From the NCBI GenBank assembly GCA_903877095.1, contig CAIRCP010000063.1, forward strand, positions 1-41,608: a stretch of DNA of 41,608 nucleotides, in the 5' to 3' direction. The first letter of the stretch is position 1, and each line of letters starts with the position of its first letter. Below are positions 22,930 through 32,062 of the stretch, piece by piece. The notes under the pieces were generated by a model, which saw only the letters and a list, made by a program, of their open reading frames with translations, was not told where the DNA came from and did not search any database. The position numbers and the translations under genes were made by a program. Source of the stretch: an uncultured Actinomycetes bacterium. GTDB taxonomy: Bacteria > Actinomycetota > Actinomycetes > Mycobacteriales > Mycobacteriaceae.

Positions 22930-24582
22930 CTACCCGCTGCGGGCGGTGGTCAACGCACCGCGGAACTGCTCGACGGTGGCCAGTTCAGCGGCGACCGGCT
23001 CAGCGATCTCCTGCTGCGCGACCACCTCGACTTCGGCGCGCAGGGCGGCGCGGGCGGCCTGCGCCGCGCGGTTGGCGCTGGTTCTGGCCATCAGTCGGCC
23101 GAAGAACGCGAGCACCAACCCGCCCAGTAGCCCGACGATGAGCATCAGGGTGGGCACCGGGACGCCCTCCACGCTGGGCGCCACGCCGACATGGAACTGC
23201 AGATAGGCCAGACCGGCCAGCGCCAGCAGCCACAGCCCGCCGGCCAGCGCGACGGCGAACAGCACCCACTGCAGCACGCCGAAGACGCTCCACCACCGCG
23301 GATCTCGCGGGGGCACCAGGGGTGCCCGGGTGACCGCTTGATCCAGCCGGTCGGGCAGGGTCGCCGACGCCTGGTCGGCCACCGCCCGGGCGCTCTGCAC
23401 CCAGGCCTGCGGTGCGCCGGCACTGGCCCGGTCGACGTAGTTCATCACCGCACTGTTGGCGCGGGCCTTGGCGACCGCGTCGTTGGACGGCAGCGACGAC
23501 CGGACCAGGGCGGGATCCACGCCCGGACGGTCCAGCCGCAACTGCGTGACGGGGTCCTTGCGCAGACTGGCGAGCCATTTCAGCGGCGGCCAACCGACCG
23601 CGTGGGATGCCTTGAGCTGACTGGACTTTCGGATCGCCGCCTCGATGACGGGTGCGCCGGCGGCCTCGGTGAGGGCGTCGGTCAGCCCGTTGAGGTCACC
23701 GGACTTGACCCCGGCGACCGGGGTGCCGGGATCGTCGGCGGCCTGCGCCAGACCGTCGGCGGCCGTCGCCACATCGGCGGCCAGCCGCGCGATCGCGGTC
23801 CGGCGTCCGGCGACGGCGGCGAGGATGCGCTCGGCCAGCGCCTCCAGTCCTTCGCCGCTGCGGGCCGACGTCGCCAGGACGACGGCGTCGGAAAGCCCAT
23901 CGTCGGCCACCATCCGTCGCAGGTGGGCAAGGCATTGCTGGGCGTCGGCGACGGTGAGCCGGTCCACCTGGTTGAGGACGACGACGGTGACGTCGTCGTG
24001 GCGGGAGAAGCGGCGAAGGTACTGCTCATGCACCAGGGCGTCGGCGTACTTCTGCGGATCGAGCACCCACACCATCAGGTCGACGCGTTCGACGAAGTGG
24101 TCGACGTAGGCCCGGTGGGCGGCCTGGGTGGAATCGTGGTCGGGCAGGTCGATCAGCACCAGGTCGGCGAGATTCTCGGCATCGGCGGCGACGTGCCAGC
24201 GCGTCACCCCCAGCCAATCCAGCAGGGCCATCGTCTCCGGGGTCTCCTGCCAGACAGCGGCCAGCGGTTCGGAGGTGGTCGGCCGCAGCACGCCGGATTT
24301 GGCGACCTCCTCCCCGACGATCGAGTTGAACAGCGTGCTCTTGCCCGCCCCCGTCGACCCGGCGAAGGCCACCACGGTCAGTTGTTCGGACAACCCGAGT
24401 CGGGCCTGCGCGCGATCGGCCACCGTCCGGGCCTGGGCCACGACCGGCGCCGGAAGCCGGCCGTCAGCGAGGTCGGCAGCCTCAGTCAGCCCCGCCAGCC
24501 TGCGGTCCAGGGCGGCGCCGTCGACCTGGTCGGGCACCTGCGCACGCAGCGGGTTCAGGCGCGCCAGAAGATCTTTCATCAT
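22930..24582 (-). CDS. dynamin/YfjP-like membrane GTPase
   Basis: The 550-residue protein has an N-terminal GTPase domain with G1 AGSTGAGKSTLFN, a G2-region threonine in VLRPTT, G3 as IDLPDHDS (not the usual DxxG), G4 as NQVD and G5 TSA. A helical middle follows. Two strongly hydrophobic helices with a short turn (WSVFGVLQWVLFAVALAGG and PTLMLIVGLLGGLVLAFFG) and a C-terminal coiled-coil-like tail rich in Ala, Glu and Gln complete it. The layout suits bacterial dynamin-like or YfjP-type membrane-remodelling GTPases. ATG 24582 overlaps the TGA of the upstream GTPase as TGATG, so the two are made together; Met at 24597 is an alternative start. The pair likely works as a heteromer at the membrane. 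Confidence 0.82.
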   Translation of the reverse strand: MMKDLLARLNPLRAQVPDQVDGAALDRRLAGLTEAADLADGRLPAPVVAQARTVADRAQARLGLSEQLTVVAFAGSTGAGKSTLFNSIVGEEVAKSGVLRPTTSEPLAAVWQETPETMALLDWLGVTRWHVAADAENLADLVLIDLPDHDSTQAAHRAYVDHFVERVDLMVWVLDPQKYADALVHEQYLRRFSRHDDVTVVVLNQVDRLTVADAQQCLAHLRRMVADDGLSDAVVLATSARSGEGLEALAERILAAVAGRRTAIARLAADVATAADGLAQAADDPGTPVAGVKSGDLNGLTDALTEAAGAPVIEAAIRKSSQLKASHAVGWPPLKWLASLRKDPVTQLRLDRPGVDPALVRSSLPSNDAVAKARANSAVMNYVDRASAGAPQAWVQSARAVADQASATLPDRLDQAVTRAPLVPPRDPRWWSVFGVLQWVLFAVALAGGLWLLALAGLAYLQFHVGVAPSVEGVPVPTLMLIVGLLGGLVLAFFGRLMARTSANRAAQAARAALRAEVEVVAQQEIAEPVAAELATVEQFRGALTTARSG

Positions 24583-26387
24583 CAGCCGTTCCACCATTCC
24601 CGCATCGACTCACGCCAGGTCTTCTTCTGCGGCGCAGGCTGCTCCGCCGGCACCGTCGGACTGACGGGCGGCAGCATCGCGTCGGCATCCTCGACATCCC
24701 GGGCCTGCTGCACCTGCACCGTGGCGGCCCGCAGGCGACCCGGCAACTCGGGGTCGAGGTCGAGGGCGTCCAGCCGGGTCAGGAATCGGCTTTTCTCCTG
24801 GTCCATCAACCCCTCGACGCGGTCGGTCAATTTGTCCATGGCCATTTTGGACATTCGCCGGACACCGTCCTCGCCGAAGACGGCCTCCAACAGTTTCTGC
24901 GCCAGAACCGTTGCGCCGCCTGCGATTCCGATCTCCGCACCGGTGAGGCCGCCGGTCGCCGAGAACACCGCCACCATCAGCGCGAGGGAAACCGCGTTGA
25001 CCCCGTAGGCCATCGCCTGCGCCGTCTGCCGCTTGTCGGCGCCCTCGGCGCGGATCATCTCCAGCAGATCGTCCTGCCAGGCCCGCACCAGAGCGGCGGC
25101 CCGCTCGGCAAGGTCGGCCGACGCCCGCGCCAGGTCGGAACTGCCGAGCAGCGCCCGGCCGGCAGGGTCGGCCCGCCAGGCCTGGTCGGCCCGCCGCGAG
25201 GCGTCGTTGGCGGCGTCGACCAGCAGGGTCGCCAGTCCCGATTCGATCGCCTCGGTCACCCGCTCCGGCGGCGCCGGTTCGCCGCGGACGGCAGCGGCGA
25301 TCTTGTCCCGCAGCCGTCCGACGCCCTCTTCGAGCTTCTTGAGCATCTGCCCGGTGCCGACGAACTCCTGCCAGCGGGCCAGCACCTCGCCGCGCATCAG
25401 CGAGCCGTCGGATGCCGCGGCCTCCAGCTTGGCCACCGCCTCGGCGTAGGACTCGTCCACGGCCGTCCGCAGCCCGTTCGCGGTCATCAGCTGTTGGGAA
25501 ACGGCGGCGGTGATGACCGGCATGTCCGCGGCGATGTGCCCGACCGCGCCGTCCACGGTCCGCCGCGCCACCGCCGCGCGCAACGCCGCATCGGCGACGA
25601 GATTGTTCAGCCACGTCTGCATCTCGGCGGTGCGGTCGGCCGGCAGCATGCCGTCGACCAGCGTCGATTCGGGGATCACGAACAGCGGTGCGCTGCCCAG
25701 CCGTTCGGCCGCCAGCACCTCGCGCAGATGCGCGGTCACTTCGGCCAGGGCCTCCGGCGGCACCCGGTTGAGCACGATCACCACCGCCGCGTTGCGGTCG
25801 ACGGCCGCACGTAACGCCTCCCACGGCACGGCGTCGGCGTAGCGGGAGGCCGTAGTGACGAAGAACCACAGGTCGGCGGCCGCCATCAGCATGCCGGCCA
25901 TCTCGCGGTTGGTCTGCGACACCGAGTCCAGGTCCGGGGCGTCGAGCAGACCCATACCGGCCGGGACCGTGTCGACGGCGACCAGTCGAAGGCCGAACAC
26001 GTCATCGACCCCGGCGTGAGCATTGCCACCGGTGATCCGGGGCAGCCGCGGCAGGATGTGGTCGGAGGCGAACCATTCGCTGTCGGCGGGGTTGTGCGCC
26101 AGCACCGGGTGGCGGGTGGTCGGACGAAGCACGCCCGGCGTGGTCACCGGAGTGCCCACCAGGCGGTTCACCAGCGTGGACTTGCCGGAACCGGTCGAGC
26201 CGCCGACCACGGCCAGCAACGGTGCGTCGGCGTCACGAAGCCGCGGCAGGATGTAGTCGTCGAGTTGATTGGTGAAGTTCCCCGCCGCCGTTCGTGCGAC
26301 GTCGGCGCCGGCGACAGGAAGCGGGATCCGCACCTGCGCCAGAGCCTCGCGCAACGACTCCAGCGGCGACAGCAATGATCCGGACAC
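24582..26387 (-). CDS. dynamin/YfjP-like GTPase, partner subunit
   Basis: The 601-residue protein has a GTPase domain with G1 VGGSTGSGKSTLVN, VLRPTT as in its partner, G3 as LLDAPDLDS and a degenerate G4 (LNRVP, lacking the guanine-selecting Asp). A long helical region follows with one hydrophobic hairpin region (NAVSLALMVAVFSATGG to GIAGGATVLA) and a charged C-terminus. Shared G1, VLRPTT and DxPDxDS motifs show that it and the next gene arose by duplication. GTG at 26387 is the best start; the frame extends to 26615 but the added residues are antisense to the neighbouring SDR and look non-coding. The degenerate G4 suggests weak or altered nucleotide binding in this subunit. Confidence 0.82.
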   Translation of the reverse strand: MSGSLLSPLESLREALAQVRIPLPVAGADVARTAAGNFTNQLDDYILPRLRDADAPLLAVVGGSTGSGKSTLVNRLVGTPVTTPGVLRPTTRHPVLAHNPADSEWFASDHILPRLPRITGGNAHAGVDDVFGLRLVAVDTVPAGMGLLDAPDLDSVSQTNREMAGMLMAAADLWFFVTTASRYADAVPWEALRAAVDRNAAVVIVLNRVPPEALAEVTAHLREVLAAERLGSAPLFVIPESTLVDGMLPADRTAEMQTWLNNLVADAALRAAVARRTVDGAVGHIAADMPVITAAVSQQLMTANGLRTAVDESYAEAVAKLEAAASDGSLMRGEVLARWQEFVGTGQMLKKLEEGVGRLRDKIAAAVRGEPAPPERVTEAIESGLATLLVDAANDASRRADQAWRADPAGRALLGSSDLARASADLAERAAALVRAWQDDLLEMIRAEGADKRQTAQAMAYGVNAVSLALMVAVFSATGGLTGAEIGIAGGATVLAQKLLEAVFGEDGVRRMSKMAMDKLTDRVEGLMDQEKSRFLTRLDALDLDPELPGRLRAATVQVQQARDVEDADAMLPPVSPTVPAEQPAPQKKTWRESMREWWNG

Positions 26388-26458
26388 CGCTACATCTTGC
26401 CGTAGGACCGTCCGGGATTTGCTGGCAATGGCCGGATACGACGATCCCGCAGCCGTCC

Positions 26459-27286
26459 TCAGTGGCCGATAAATTTGTCCATGGAGTTGTAGACACCGAC
26501 GCGGCGCAGGTACACGTCGCGCAGTTTGATCGGCAACGCCGCGGTCAGGACCTTGTTCACCTTCGAGGTCCACGGCATGACGACGAAGGGCCGGCCGGCG
26601 AGCATCGCTGACCACGTCTCGGCCACCACGTCGTCTTGTTTGAGCATCGGCGTGAACAGAATTCCCTTGGCGCCGTCGAACATTCCGGTGTTGATGTAGG
26701 TCGGGCAGACGGTGGTGACCTTGATGTGGTCATAGCCGGCCTGTTCGAGTTCGAGGCGCACCGAGTCGGAGAAGCCCACCGCCGCCCACTTCGACGAGGC
26801 GTAGGCCGCCATCCGGGGGATGGCGTTGAGCCCGGCTGACGACGCGATGTTGACCAGCCGGCACTCCCGGCTCGCGGCGATCATCGACGGCAGGAACTGG
26901 CGGGCCACCAGCATCGGACCGATGGCGTTGACGTTCATGGTGAGCAGGAAGTCGCGCGGGTCGTTCTCCCAGAAGTATCCGTTGCCGCGGACGACGCCGG
27001 CGTTGTTGAACAGCACATGGATCGGGCCGGCAACGGCGCGGGCCCGATCGGCCGCCTCGCCCACCCGCACCTCGTCGGTCACGTCGACGGTGTCGTAGTG
27101 GATCGCGCTTCCGGCCCCCTTGTGCAGGCCCTCCAATTCCGAGGCGGTCTCCTTCAAGGCGGCCTCGTTGGCGTCCCACAGCACCACCGCTGCGGCCCCC
27201 TCACGTACGGCGTTGGCGGCGAACAACTTTCCCAGGCCCATGGCGGCCCCGGTGACGAGGACGTTGGCCCCCCGGACGGACTCCAT
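26459..27286 (-). CDS. classical SDR, retinol/17-beta-hydroxysteroid dehydrogenase-like
   Basis: The 275-residue oxidoreductase has TGAAMGLGK at residues 12-20, FNNAG in the middle, a catalytic Ser in NIASSAG, and AAYASSKWA with the YxxxK pair. WDANE after the second strand has the Asp that prefers NAD+. Sequence around the active site (FLPSMIAASRECRLVNIASS) is like the RDH10/17-beta-HSD11 group acting on hydrophobic alcohols. GAGGAGAC lies before the ATG at 27286. It is divergent from the SSS symporter and sits 71 bases upstream of the GTPase pair on the same strand. Confidence 0.87.
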   Translation of the reverse strand: MESVRGANVLVTGAAMGLGKLFAANAVREGAAAVVLWDANEAALKETASELEGLHKGAGSAIHYDTVDVTDEVRVGEAADRARAVAGPIHVLFNNAGVVRGNGYFWENDPRDFLLTMNVNAIGPMLVARQFLPSMIAASRECRLVNIASSAGLNAIPRMAAYASSKWAAVGFSDSVRLELEQAGYDHIKVTTVCPTYINTGMFDGAKGILFTPMLKQDDVVAETWSAMLAGRPFVVMPWTSKVNKVLTAALPIKLRDVYLRRVGVYNSMDKFIGH

Positions 27287-27441
27287 CTGACGGTCTCCTC
27301 GGTTGTTGGGTGCGGTTAGGTCTGTGATCGTTGTACCGCACGATGGCGTGCGCTACGCAGATCGCCATCGATTTCCCGCGACCGGAGCTAGGTTGACGCG
27401 ACGGAGCCAACCGCCCGCGTTTGCTCGCCCTAGGAGTTCAC

Positions 27442-29163
27442 ATGCCTACCTCGACCGGTGCTCTGATCGACACCAGCCCGGTCGACTACGTCATGGTCGC
27501 TCTGTACTTCGTGTTCGTTCTCGGCATCGGGGTGCTGGCGCGCCGGTCTGTTTCGGGTTCCCTGGACTTCTTTCTGTCCGGGCGGTCGCTGCCCGCGTGG
27601 GTGACCGGCCTCGCGTTCATCTCAGCGAACCTCGGCGCGGTGGAGATCATGGGGATGTCCGCCACCGGCGCCCAGATCGGCGTCGCGACGGTGCACTACT
27701 TCTGGGTCGGTGCGATCCCCGCCATGCTCTTCCTCGGCGTGGTCATGATGCCCTTCTACTACGGTTCCAAAGTCCGCTCGGTGCCGGAATTCATGCTGCG
27801 GCGCTTCGGTACCGGGGCCCACCTGGTCAACGCCCTGTCCTTCGCGTTGGCCCAGTTGCTGGTAGCCGGGGTCAACCTCTACCTGCTGGCCTCGATCCTG
27901 CACGCCCTGCTCGGCTGGCCGCAGTGGATAACCCTCATCGCATCCGCGGCCATCGTGCTCTCCTACATCACCCTGGGCGGGTTGTCCGCGGCCATCTACA
28001 ACGAGGTCCTGCAGTTCTTCGTGATCGTCGCCGCACTGGTGCCGCTGACAATCATCGGGCTGAATCGGGTGGGCGGCTACTCCGGCCTCAAAGACAAGAT
28101 CACCTCCGCGGCGGCCGCCAATCCCCAGGTCACCCCGGCTGACCAGCAACTGCACTCCTGGCCGGGCAACGCACTGTCCGGCTTCGACTCCAACCTGCTC
28201 TCCGTCGTCGGCATCGTCTTCGGACTGGGTTTCGTGCTTTCCTTCGGCTACTGGACCACGAACTTCGTCGAAGTGCAGCGCGCTATGGCGTCGGACTCCA
28301 TGTCGTCCGCCCGCAAAACCCCCATCATCGGCTCCTTCCCCAAGATGCTGGTGCCCTTCATCGTCATCCTGCCCGGCATGATCGCCGCCGTCCTGGTGCC
28401 GGAGATCGCCGCACTGAAGAACGGCGGAGCACCGTCCGGCGGCGCCTCCGGCAAGGGCGTCACCTACAACGACTCGCTGCTGCTGCTGATGCGCGACGTC
28501 CTGCCGAACGGCTTGCTCGGGCTGGCGATCGCCGGCCTGATCGCCGCCTTCATGGCCGGCATGGCGGCCATCGTCTCCGCGTTCAACACAGTGTTCAGCT
28601 TCGACCTCTGGCAGCGATACGTCGTCAAGGACAAGCCCGACCACTATTACTTGACGGTCGGCCGGGTCGCCACGGTCATCTCGACGATCATCGCCATCTT
28701 CACCGCATCGATCGCCGGCAGCTTCAGCAACATCATGGATTACATCCAGACGCTCTTCGGCTTCTTCAACGCGCCGCTGTTCGCCACCTTCATCCTGGGG
28801 ATGTTCTGGAAGCGGATGACCGCCACCGCCGGCTGGGTCGGCCTTGTCGCCGGCACTCTCGCCGCCATCACCGTATGGATCTTGGGCAATCCCAACCTGA
28901 TCGGCGTATTCCATCTGCCCGGGCAGGGCCTGGCATTCGTGGCGGCCAGCACGGCGTTCGTGGTGGACGTCATCGTCAGCGTCATCGTCTCCATGTTCAC
29001 CGAGCCCAAGCCCGATGCCGAACTACGGGGTCTGGTCTACTCCGAGACCCCGAAAGAAGAACTCCGCGACCCGTCGGAAGCCGCGATGCCGTGGTACCGG
29101 CGTACCGTGCCGCTGGCCGGCATCGCCCTGGCCATGGTCCTCGTCCTCAACTTCCTCATCTGA
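27442..29163 (+). CDS. SSS-family sodium:solute symporter
   Basis: The 573-residue protein has about thirteen to fourteen transmembrane helices. It has SSS-family features: LDFFLSGRSLPAW after helix 1, SANLGAVEIMGMSATG in helix 2, the RFGTGAHLVN loop, ITLGGLSAAIYNEVLQFF, and FGYWTTNFVEVQRAMAS. It imports a solute with Na+. AGGAG precedes ATG 27442. It is followed by a small membrane protein after 13 bases and then by an amidohydrolase. I infer that it supplies the substrate of that amidohydrolase. Related sugar-type SSS carriers share the loop pattern, but the substrate cannot be fixed. Confidence 0.92.
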   Translation: MPTSTGALIDTSPVDYVMVALYFVFVLGIGVLARRSVSGSLDFFLSGRSLPAWVTGLAFISANLGAVEIMGMSATGAQIGVATVHYFWVGAIPAMLFLGVVMMPFYYGSKVRSVPEFMLRRFGTGAHLVNALSFALAQLLVAGVNLYLLASILHALLGWPQWITLIASAAIVLSYITLGGLSAAIYNEVLQFFVIVAALVPLTIIGLNRVGGYSGLKDKITSAAAANPQVTPADQQLHSWPGNALSGFDSNLLSVVGIVFGLGFVLSFGYWTTNFVEVQRAMASDSMSSARKTPIIGSFPKMLVPFIVILPGMIAAVLVPEIAALKNGGAPSGGASGKGVTYNDSLLLLMRDVLPNGLLGLAIAGLIAAFMAGMAAIVSAFNTVFSFDLWQRYVVKDKPDHYYLTVGRVATVISTIIAIFTASIAGSFSNIMDYIQTLFGFFNAPLFATFILGMFWKRMTATAGWVGLVAGTLAAITVWILGNPNLIGVFHLPGQGLAFVAASTAFVVDVIVSVIVSMFTEPKPDAELRGLVYSETPKEELRDPSEAAMPWYRRTVPLAGIALAMVLVLNFLI

Positions 29164-29176
29164 GAAAAGGCCTGAC

Positions 29177-29443
29177 ATGTCAACGCAGAATCAGCGGCCG
29201 GCCGCGGGCCGCGCCGCGGCAGCACTGGATATCCGCAACTTCATCGGAACTCTGCTCGGCCTGTACGGGATCGTCCTGACCCTGATGGGCATCTTCGGAG
29301 ACACCGAACTGCAGAAGACCGGCGGGCTCAACGCCAACCTATGGGCGGGCGTCTTCCTCCTGATCGGCTCGGGGGTCTTCCTGGGCTGGGCCAAGGCCCG
29401 TCCGATCAGGGTCCTGCATCACACGGACGGCGACGAGCTCTAG
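29177..29443 (+). CDS. small two-helix membrane protein downstream of SSS symporter
   Basis: The 88-residue protein has two hydrophobic segments (FIGTLLGLYGIVLTLMGIF and LWAGVFLLIGSGVFLGWA) joined by a short polar loop (GDTELQKTGGLNANL). Its tails are polar. It starts 13 bases after the symporter stop with an AAAAGG ribosome site. Small companions of SSS carriers are known elsewhere, such as YjcH with the acetate carrier ActP, but this sequence is not recognisably DUF485. A stabilising or regulatory subunit of the symporter is the likely role. Confidence 0.82.
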   Translation: MSTQNQRPAAGRAAAALDIRNFIGTLLGLYGIVLTLMGIFGDTELQKTGGLNANLWAGVFLLIGSGVFLGWAKARPIRVLHHTDGDEL

Positions 29444-29499
29444 AACGACGGGATCCGGGCCTTAAGCTCGCAAAGTCCGCCCATCACCAGGAAGCCGGA

Positions 29500-31221
29500 A
29501 TGACTGACCAAGCCCCAGCCGACTGCTGCGCGCCCCATCCCGCCAACGCCGCACGAGTCGACCTCGCCGGCATCCAGCCCGCGGCCCGGACCGCAACGCC
29601 TACCCGCCGCGAAAACAGCGGCGCCGCAGAGCTTCTCGTGACCGGGTCGCTGGTGACCATGAACGACGCGATGCCGCGGGCCGAAGCCATGGCCATCACG
29701 CAGGGCCGCATCCTGGCCGTGGGTTCCCGCGCCGACCTGGAGACGTTCGTCGGCCCCGGCACCCGGATGCTCGACCATCCGACCGGCGCGGTGCTGCCCG
29801 GTTTCGTCGAACCGCATCTGCACCTGGTGTCCTCGGCGCTGGTGTTCGACGGTGTGGACTGCTCGCCGTATGCCAACAAGACCCTCGACGCGGTGCTGAC
29901 CGCGCTCAAGGCGGCCGTCGCCGCCGCTCCCGCCGGCCAGGCGGTGGTCGGGCAACTCTTCGACCCGAGCCTGCTGCCCGGCCAACCCGACTTGACCGCG
30001 GCCCTGCTCGACCAGATCTCGACCCAGGTGCCGATCGTGGTGATGAACGCCTCGCAGCACTTCTTCTACGTCAACTCCGCGGCGTACGCGGCGGCCGGTG
30101 TCACCGCCGACACTCCCAATCCGCCCGGCGGCGACTACGGCGTCCGCAACGGCACGCTCACCGGCATCGTGGCCGAGAACGCCGCGATGCTCAGCTTCGT
30201 CAAGGTGCTGCCCGCCCTCACCCCGCAGGTGATCGCGAAGGCGATCACCGGCATCGCGGCCATGGCGGCCAAAGCGGGCGTGACCTACATCCACGAGGCG
30301 GCCACCGGCGCCATCGCCGGGGCGCAGGAGGTGGATCTCCTGCATCGCACCTTCGCCCAGCCTGGTTTCCCCGTCCGCGGCTCGATGTCGCTGTGGGGCC
30401 TGAAACTGGACGACTTCGTCAAAGCCGGCATCGTGCCCGGGTCCGGGGACGACCGCCTGCGTTCGCAGACCGTCAAGTGGGTCTCCGACGGCTCCAACCA
30501 GGGCCACACCGGCTTCATGCGGGAGAACTACCTCGGCCGCGACACCCGCGGGGTGGCCAACTTCAGCCCGGCGGACCTCGCGGCGCACTTCGCCGCGACC
30601 GTCGACGCCGGCTGGCCGATCATGTGCCATGCCAACGGCGACGCCGCCATCGACATGGTGCTGGCCGCGTTCGCGTCGACGGCCGGGCTGCGCGGCTGGG
30701 ATGCCGCCAAACGGCATCGCATCGAGCACTGCTCGCTGCTGCACGACGAGCACATCGCCACGATGGCCCGGCTGGGGATCACGCCCAGCTTCCTGATGAA
30801 CCACGTGCGGCTGTGGGGGAAGGTCATGCGCGACGACATCCTCGGCGCACCGCGCGCCGACCTGCTCGACCGTTACGCCTCGGTGGTCAAAGCCGGACTG
30901 CGGGCCAGCTTCCACTGCGACTTCTCGGTCTCGCCCATCGCGCCGCTGAACTACATCGCCACCGCCGCGGCCCGAACCATGGCCGACGGAGGCGAGGTGC
31001 TCAATGCCGCAGAGCGGGTTTCAGTGGCCCAGGCACTGCGCGGCAGCACCATCGACGCGGCGTGGATGTGTCACGCCGACGGACTGGTCGGATCACTGGA
31101 AGCGGGCAAGGCCGCGGACTTCGTCCTGCTCGGCGACGATCCGCTCGATCATGAGGCCGATCCCGATGCGGTGCGCGAAATCGCCGTGCTGGCAACCTAC
31201 CTGGACGGCGAGCAGGTGTAG
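29500..31221 (+). CDS. amidohydrolase (Amidohydro_3, YtcJ-like)
   Basis: The 573-residue protein starts with a Cys/Ala-rich leader of about 40 residues that is not a signal peptide. It continues with the barrel: LLVTGSLVTMNDAM, VEPHLHLVSSAL (HxH), a mid-barrel CHANGDAAIDMVL, HRIEHCSLLHDEH and FHCDFSVSPIAPLNY with the catalytic-position Asp, ending in GSLEAGKAADFVLLGDDPL. It belongs to the same broad group as the protein at 3919-5541 but is not a close copy; here the last motif is HCDFS instead of HGSDW. It is third in the plus-strand unit with the SSS symporter and its small partner. Hydrolysis of an imported amide or similar bond is the likely job. AGGAAG precedes the ATG. Confidence 0.9.
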   Translation: MTDQAPADCCAPHPANAARVDLAGIQPAARTATPTRRENSGAAELLVTGSLVTMNDAMPRAEAMAITQGRILAVGSRADLETFVGPGTRMLDHPTGAVLPGFVEPHLHLVSSALVFDGVDCSPYANKTLDAVLTALKAAVAAAPAGQAVVGQLFDPSLLPGQPDLTAALLDQISTQVPIVVMNASQHFFYVNSAAYAAAGVTADTPNPPGGDYGVRNGTLTGIVAENAAMLSFVKVLPALTPQVIAKAITGIAAMAAKAGVTYIHEAATGAIAGAQEVDLLHRTFAQPGFPVRGSMSLWGLKLDDFVKAGIVPGSGDDRLRSQTVKWVSDGSNQGHTGFMRENYLGRDTRGVANFSPADLAAHFAATVDAGWPIMCHANGDAAIDMVLAAFASTAGLRGWDAAKRHRIEHCSLLHDEHIATMARLGITPSFLMNHVRLWGKVMRDDILGAPRADLLDRYASVVKAGLRASFHCDFSVSPIAPLNYIATAAARTMADGGEVLNAAERVSVAQALRGSTIDAAWMCHADGLVGSLEAGKAADFVLLGDDPLDHEADPDAVREIAVLATYLDGEQV

Positions 31222-31277
31222 CTCTGCGGCAGGCAGGATGGGTGTCGGGCGTGATCCCCAGCGCAACCCGCAGAGCT
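31220..31277. terminator. inverted repeat between convergent genes (possible bidirectional terminator)
   Basis: Perfect 10-base arms AGCTCTGCGG (31220-31229) and CCGCAGAGCT (31268-31277) flank a 38-base spacer between the amidohydrolase (plus) and the YciI-like gene (minus). There is no T-run and the loop is long, so termination in both directions is only a possibility. Confidence 0.4.
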
Positions 31278-31290
31278 TCGGACAGAGAAT

Positions 31291-31698
31291 CTACGCGTTA
31301 TCCGCCAGCATCTCGATGAGCCGGCCGAACTTGGGCGTCCACGACATCACGGCGTTGTGCCGCCAGCCCATCACGTGGAAGGGCTCGTTGTGGGCGATCT
31401 CCTCGGCCTCATCGCGTGAGCTCACCCGCAGTACGCCGAACCCCGGCGGCACCGGCGCCTGGCCGGGGACCTTCGGCTCCCCGATACACGGCCCCATGAA
31501 CAGCACCTTGCCCTCTCGGACCACGCGGTGCATGTAGGCGTAGTGGACTTCCAGCGGGGTCGGCTGCTGGGACTGGGCGGCGGCGGCTGCCTGTGGATCC
31601 ACCGGCAGCGGGGTCATGACGACCAGGTACAACTCCGGGACGCCGGCGGCTTCGCCCTGCGCCTGCATGGCGGCGAAATCGAAGTCGTCGGCACTCAC
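31291..31698 (-). CDS. YciI-like domain protein
   Basis: The 135-residue protein has the ferredoxin-like YciI/DGPF pattern: LYLVVMTPL as the first strand, HYAYMHRVVREGKVLFMGP, where the His and the glycine turn are typical, GFGVLRVSSRDEAEEIAHNEPF, and a C-terminal strand. YciI-like proteins are small enzymes or accessory domains with a conserved His; function is seldom known. GTG at 31698 is chosen because GGGAGG sits at ideal distance. The frame remains open further upstream, but that part carries a remnant of an unrelated gene, so a longer protein would be an artefact. Confidence 0.82.
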   Translation of the reverse strand: MSADDFDFAAMQAQGEAAGVPELYLVVMTPLPVDPQAAAAAQSQQPTPLEVHYAYMHRVVREGKVLFMGPCIGEPKVPGQAPVPPGFGVLRVSSRDEAEEIAHNEPFHVMGWRHNAVMSWTPKFGRLIEMLADNA

Positions 31699-31762
31699 AG
31701 CGCGACCTCCCGTCGTTCCATCCGGGGAACGCCCGGACCCGGCTCGTTGACGCCCCAACTCC

Positions 31763-31827
31763 GACGCGAAACGCATCAGCGGCTGACTCCGCAGGTACTC
31801 CAGTTCAAGATCGGTGAAAGCCGCCAC
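31763..31827 (-). pseudogene. N-terminal stub of a PPOX/F420-dependent type oxidoreductase
   Basis: A GTG at 31827, preceded by TGGAGATTTC, opens VAAFTDLELEYLRSQPLMRF followed by AS. This is how mycobacterial PPOX-class F420-dependent flavin-fold proteins begin (FTD-x-E-x-x-YL-x-SQPL-x-R). After this segment the similarity ends and the frame continues by chance into the YciI-like gene. I read it as the surviving start of a gene whose body was deleted. The match is short, so the assignment is moderate. Confidence 0.5.
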
Positions 31828-32062
31828 GAAATCTCCATTCAGCACGCACTCGAAGTAACCGCCTTATGCTTCCTGGACGCAGCCCGCCTGCACAAGACCG
31901 CACCCCAAGGTGCGTGCGAAAGCCCGGACGGTCTATCCCGAACTGCGGCTGGGCCATCGCCGCCCGGTCCGCGATCCAGGCGAACCGTCGGCGTTTCGAT
32001 GGCTTGAACTCCGGGCGCTAGGGTTCTTCGGGCGGACCGACAGGAACAGTGGGGCGAAATTC

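Noticed and set aside
23191..25008. Plus-strand open frame (about 605 codons) opposite the GTPase pair
   Set aside because: The GTPase motifs on the other strand explain the region; the plus frame is a compositional shadow.
24582..26615. Extended 677-residue reading of the second GTPase
   Set aside because: The extra N-terminal 76 residues overlap the SDR gene on the same strand in another frame and look non-coding; GTG 26387 fits the family.
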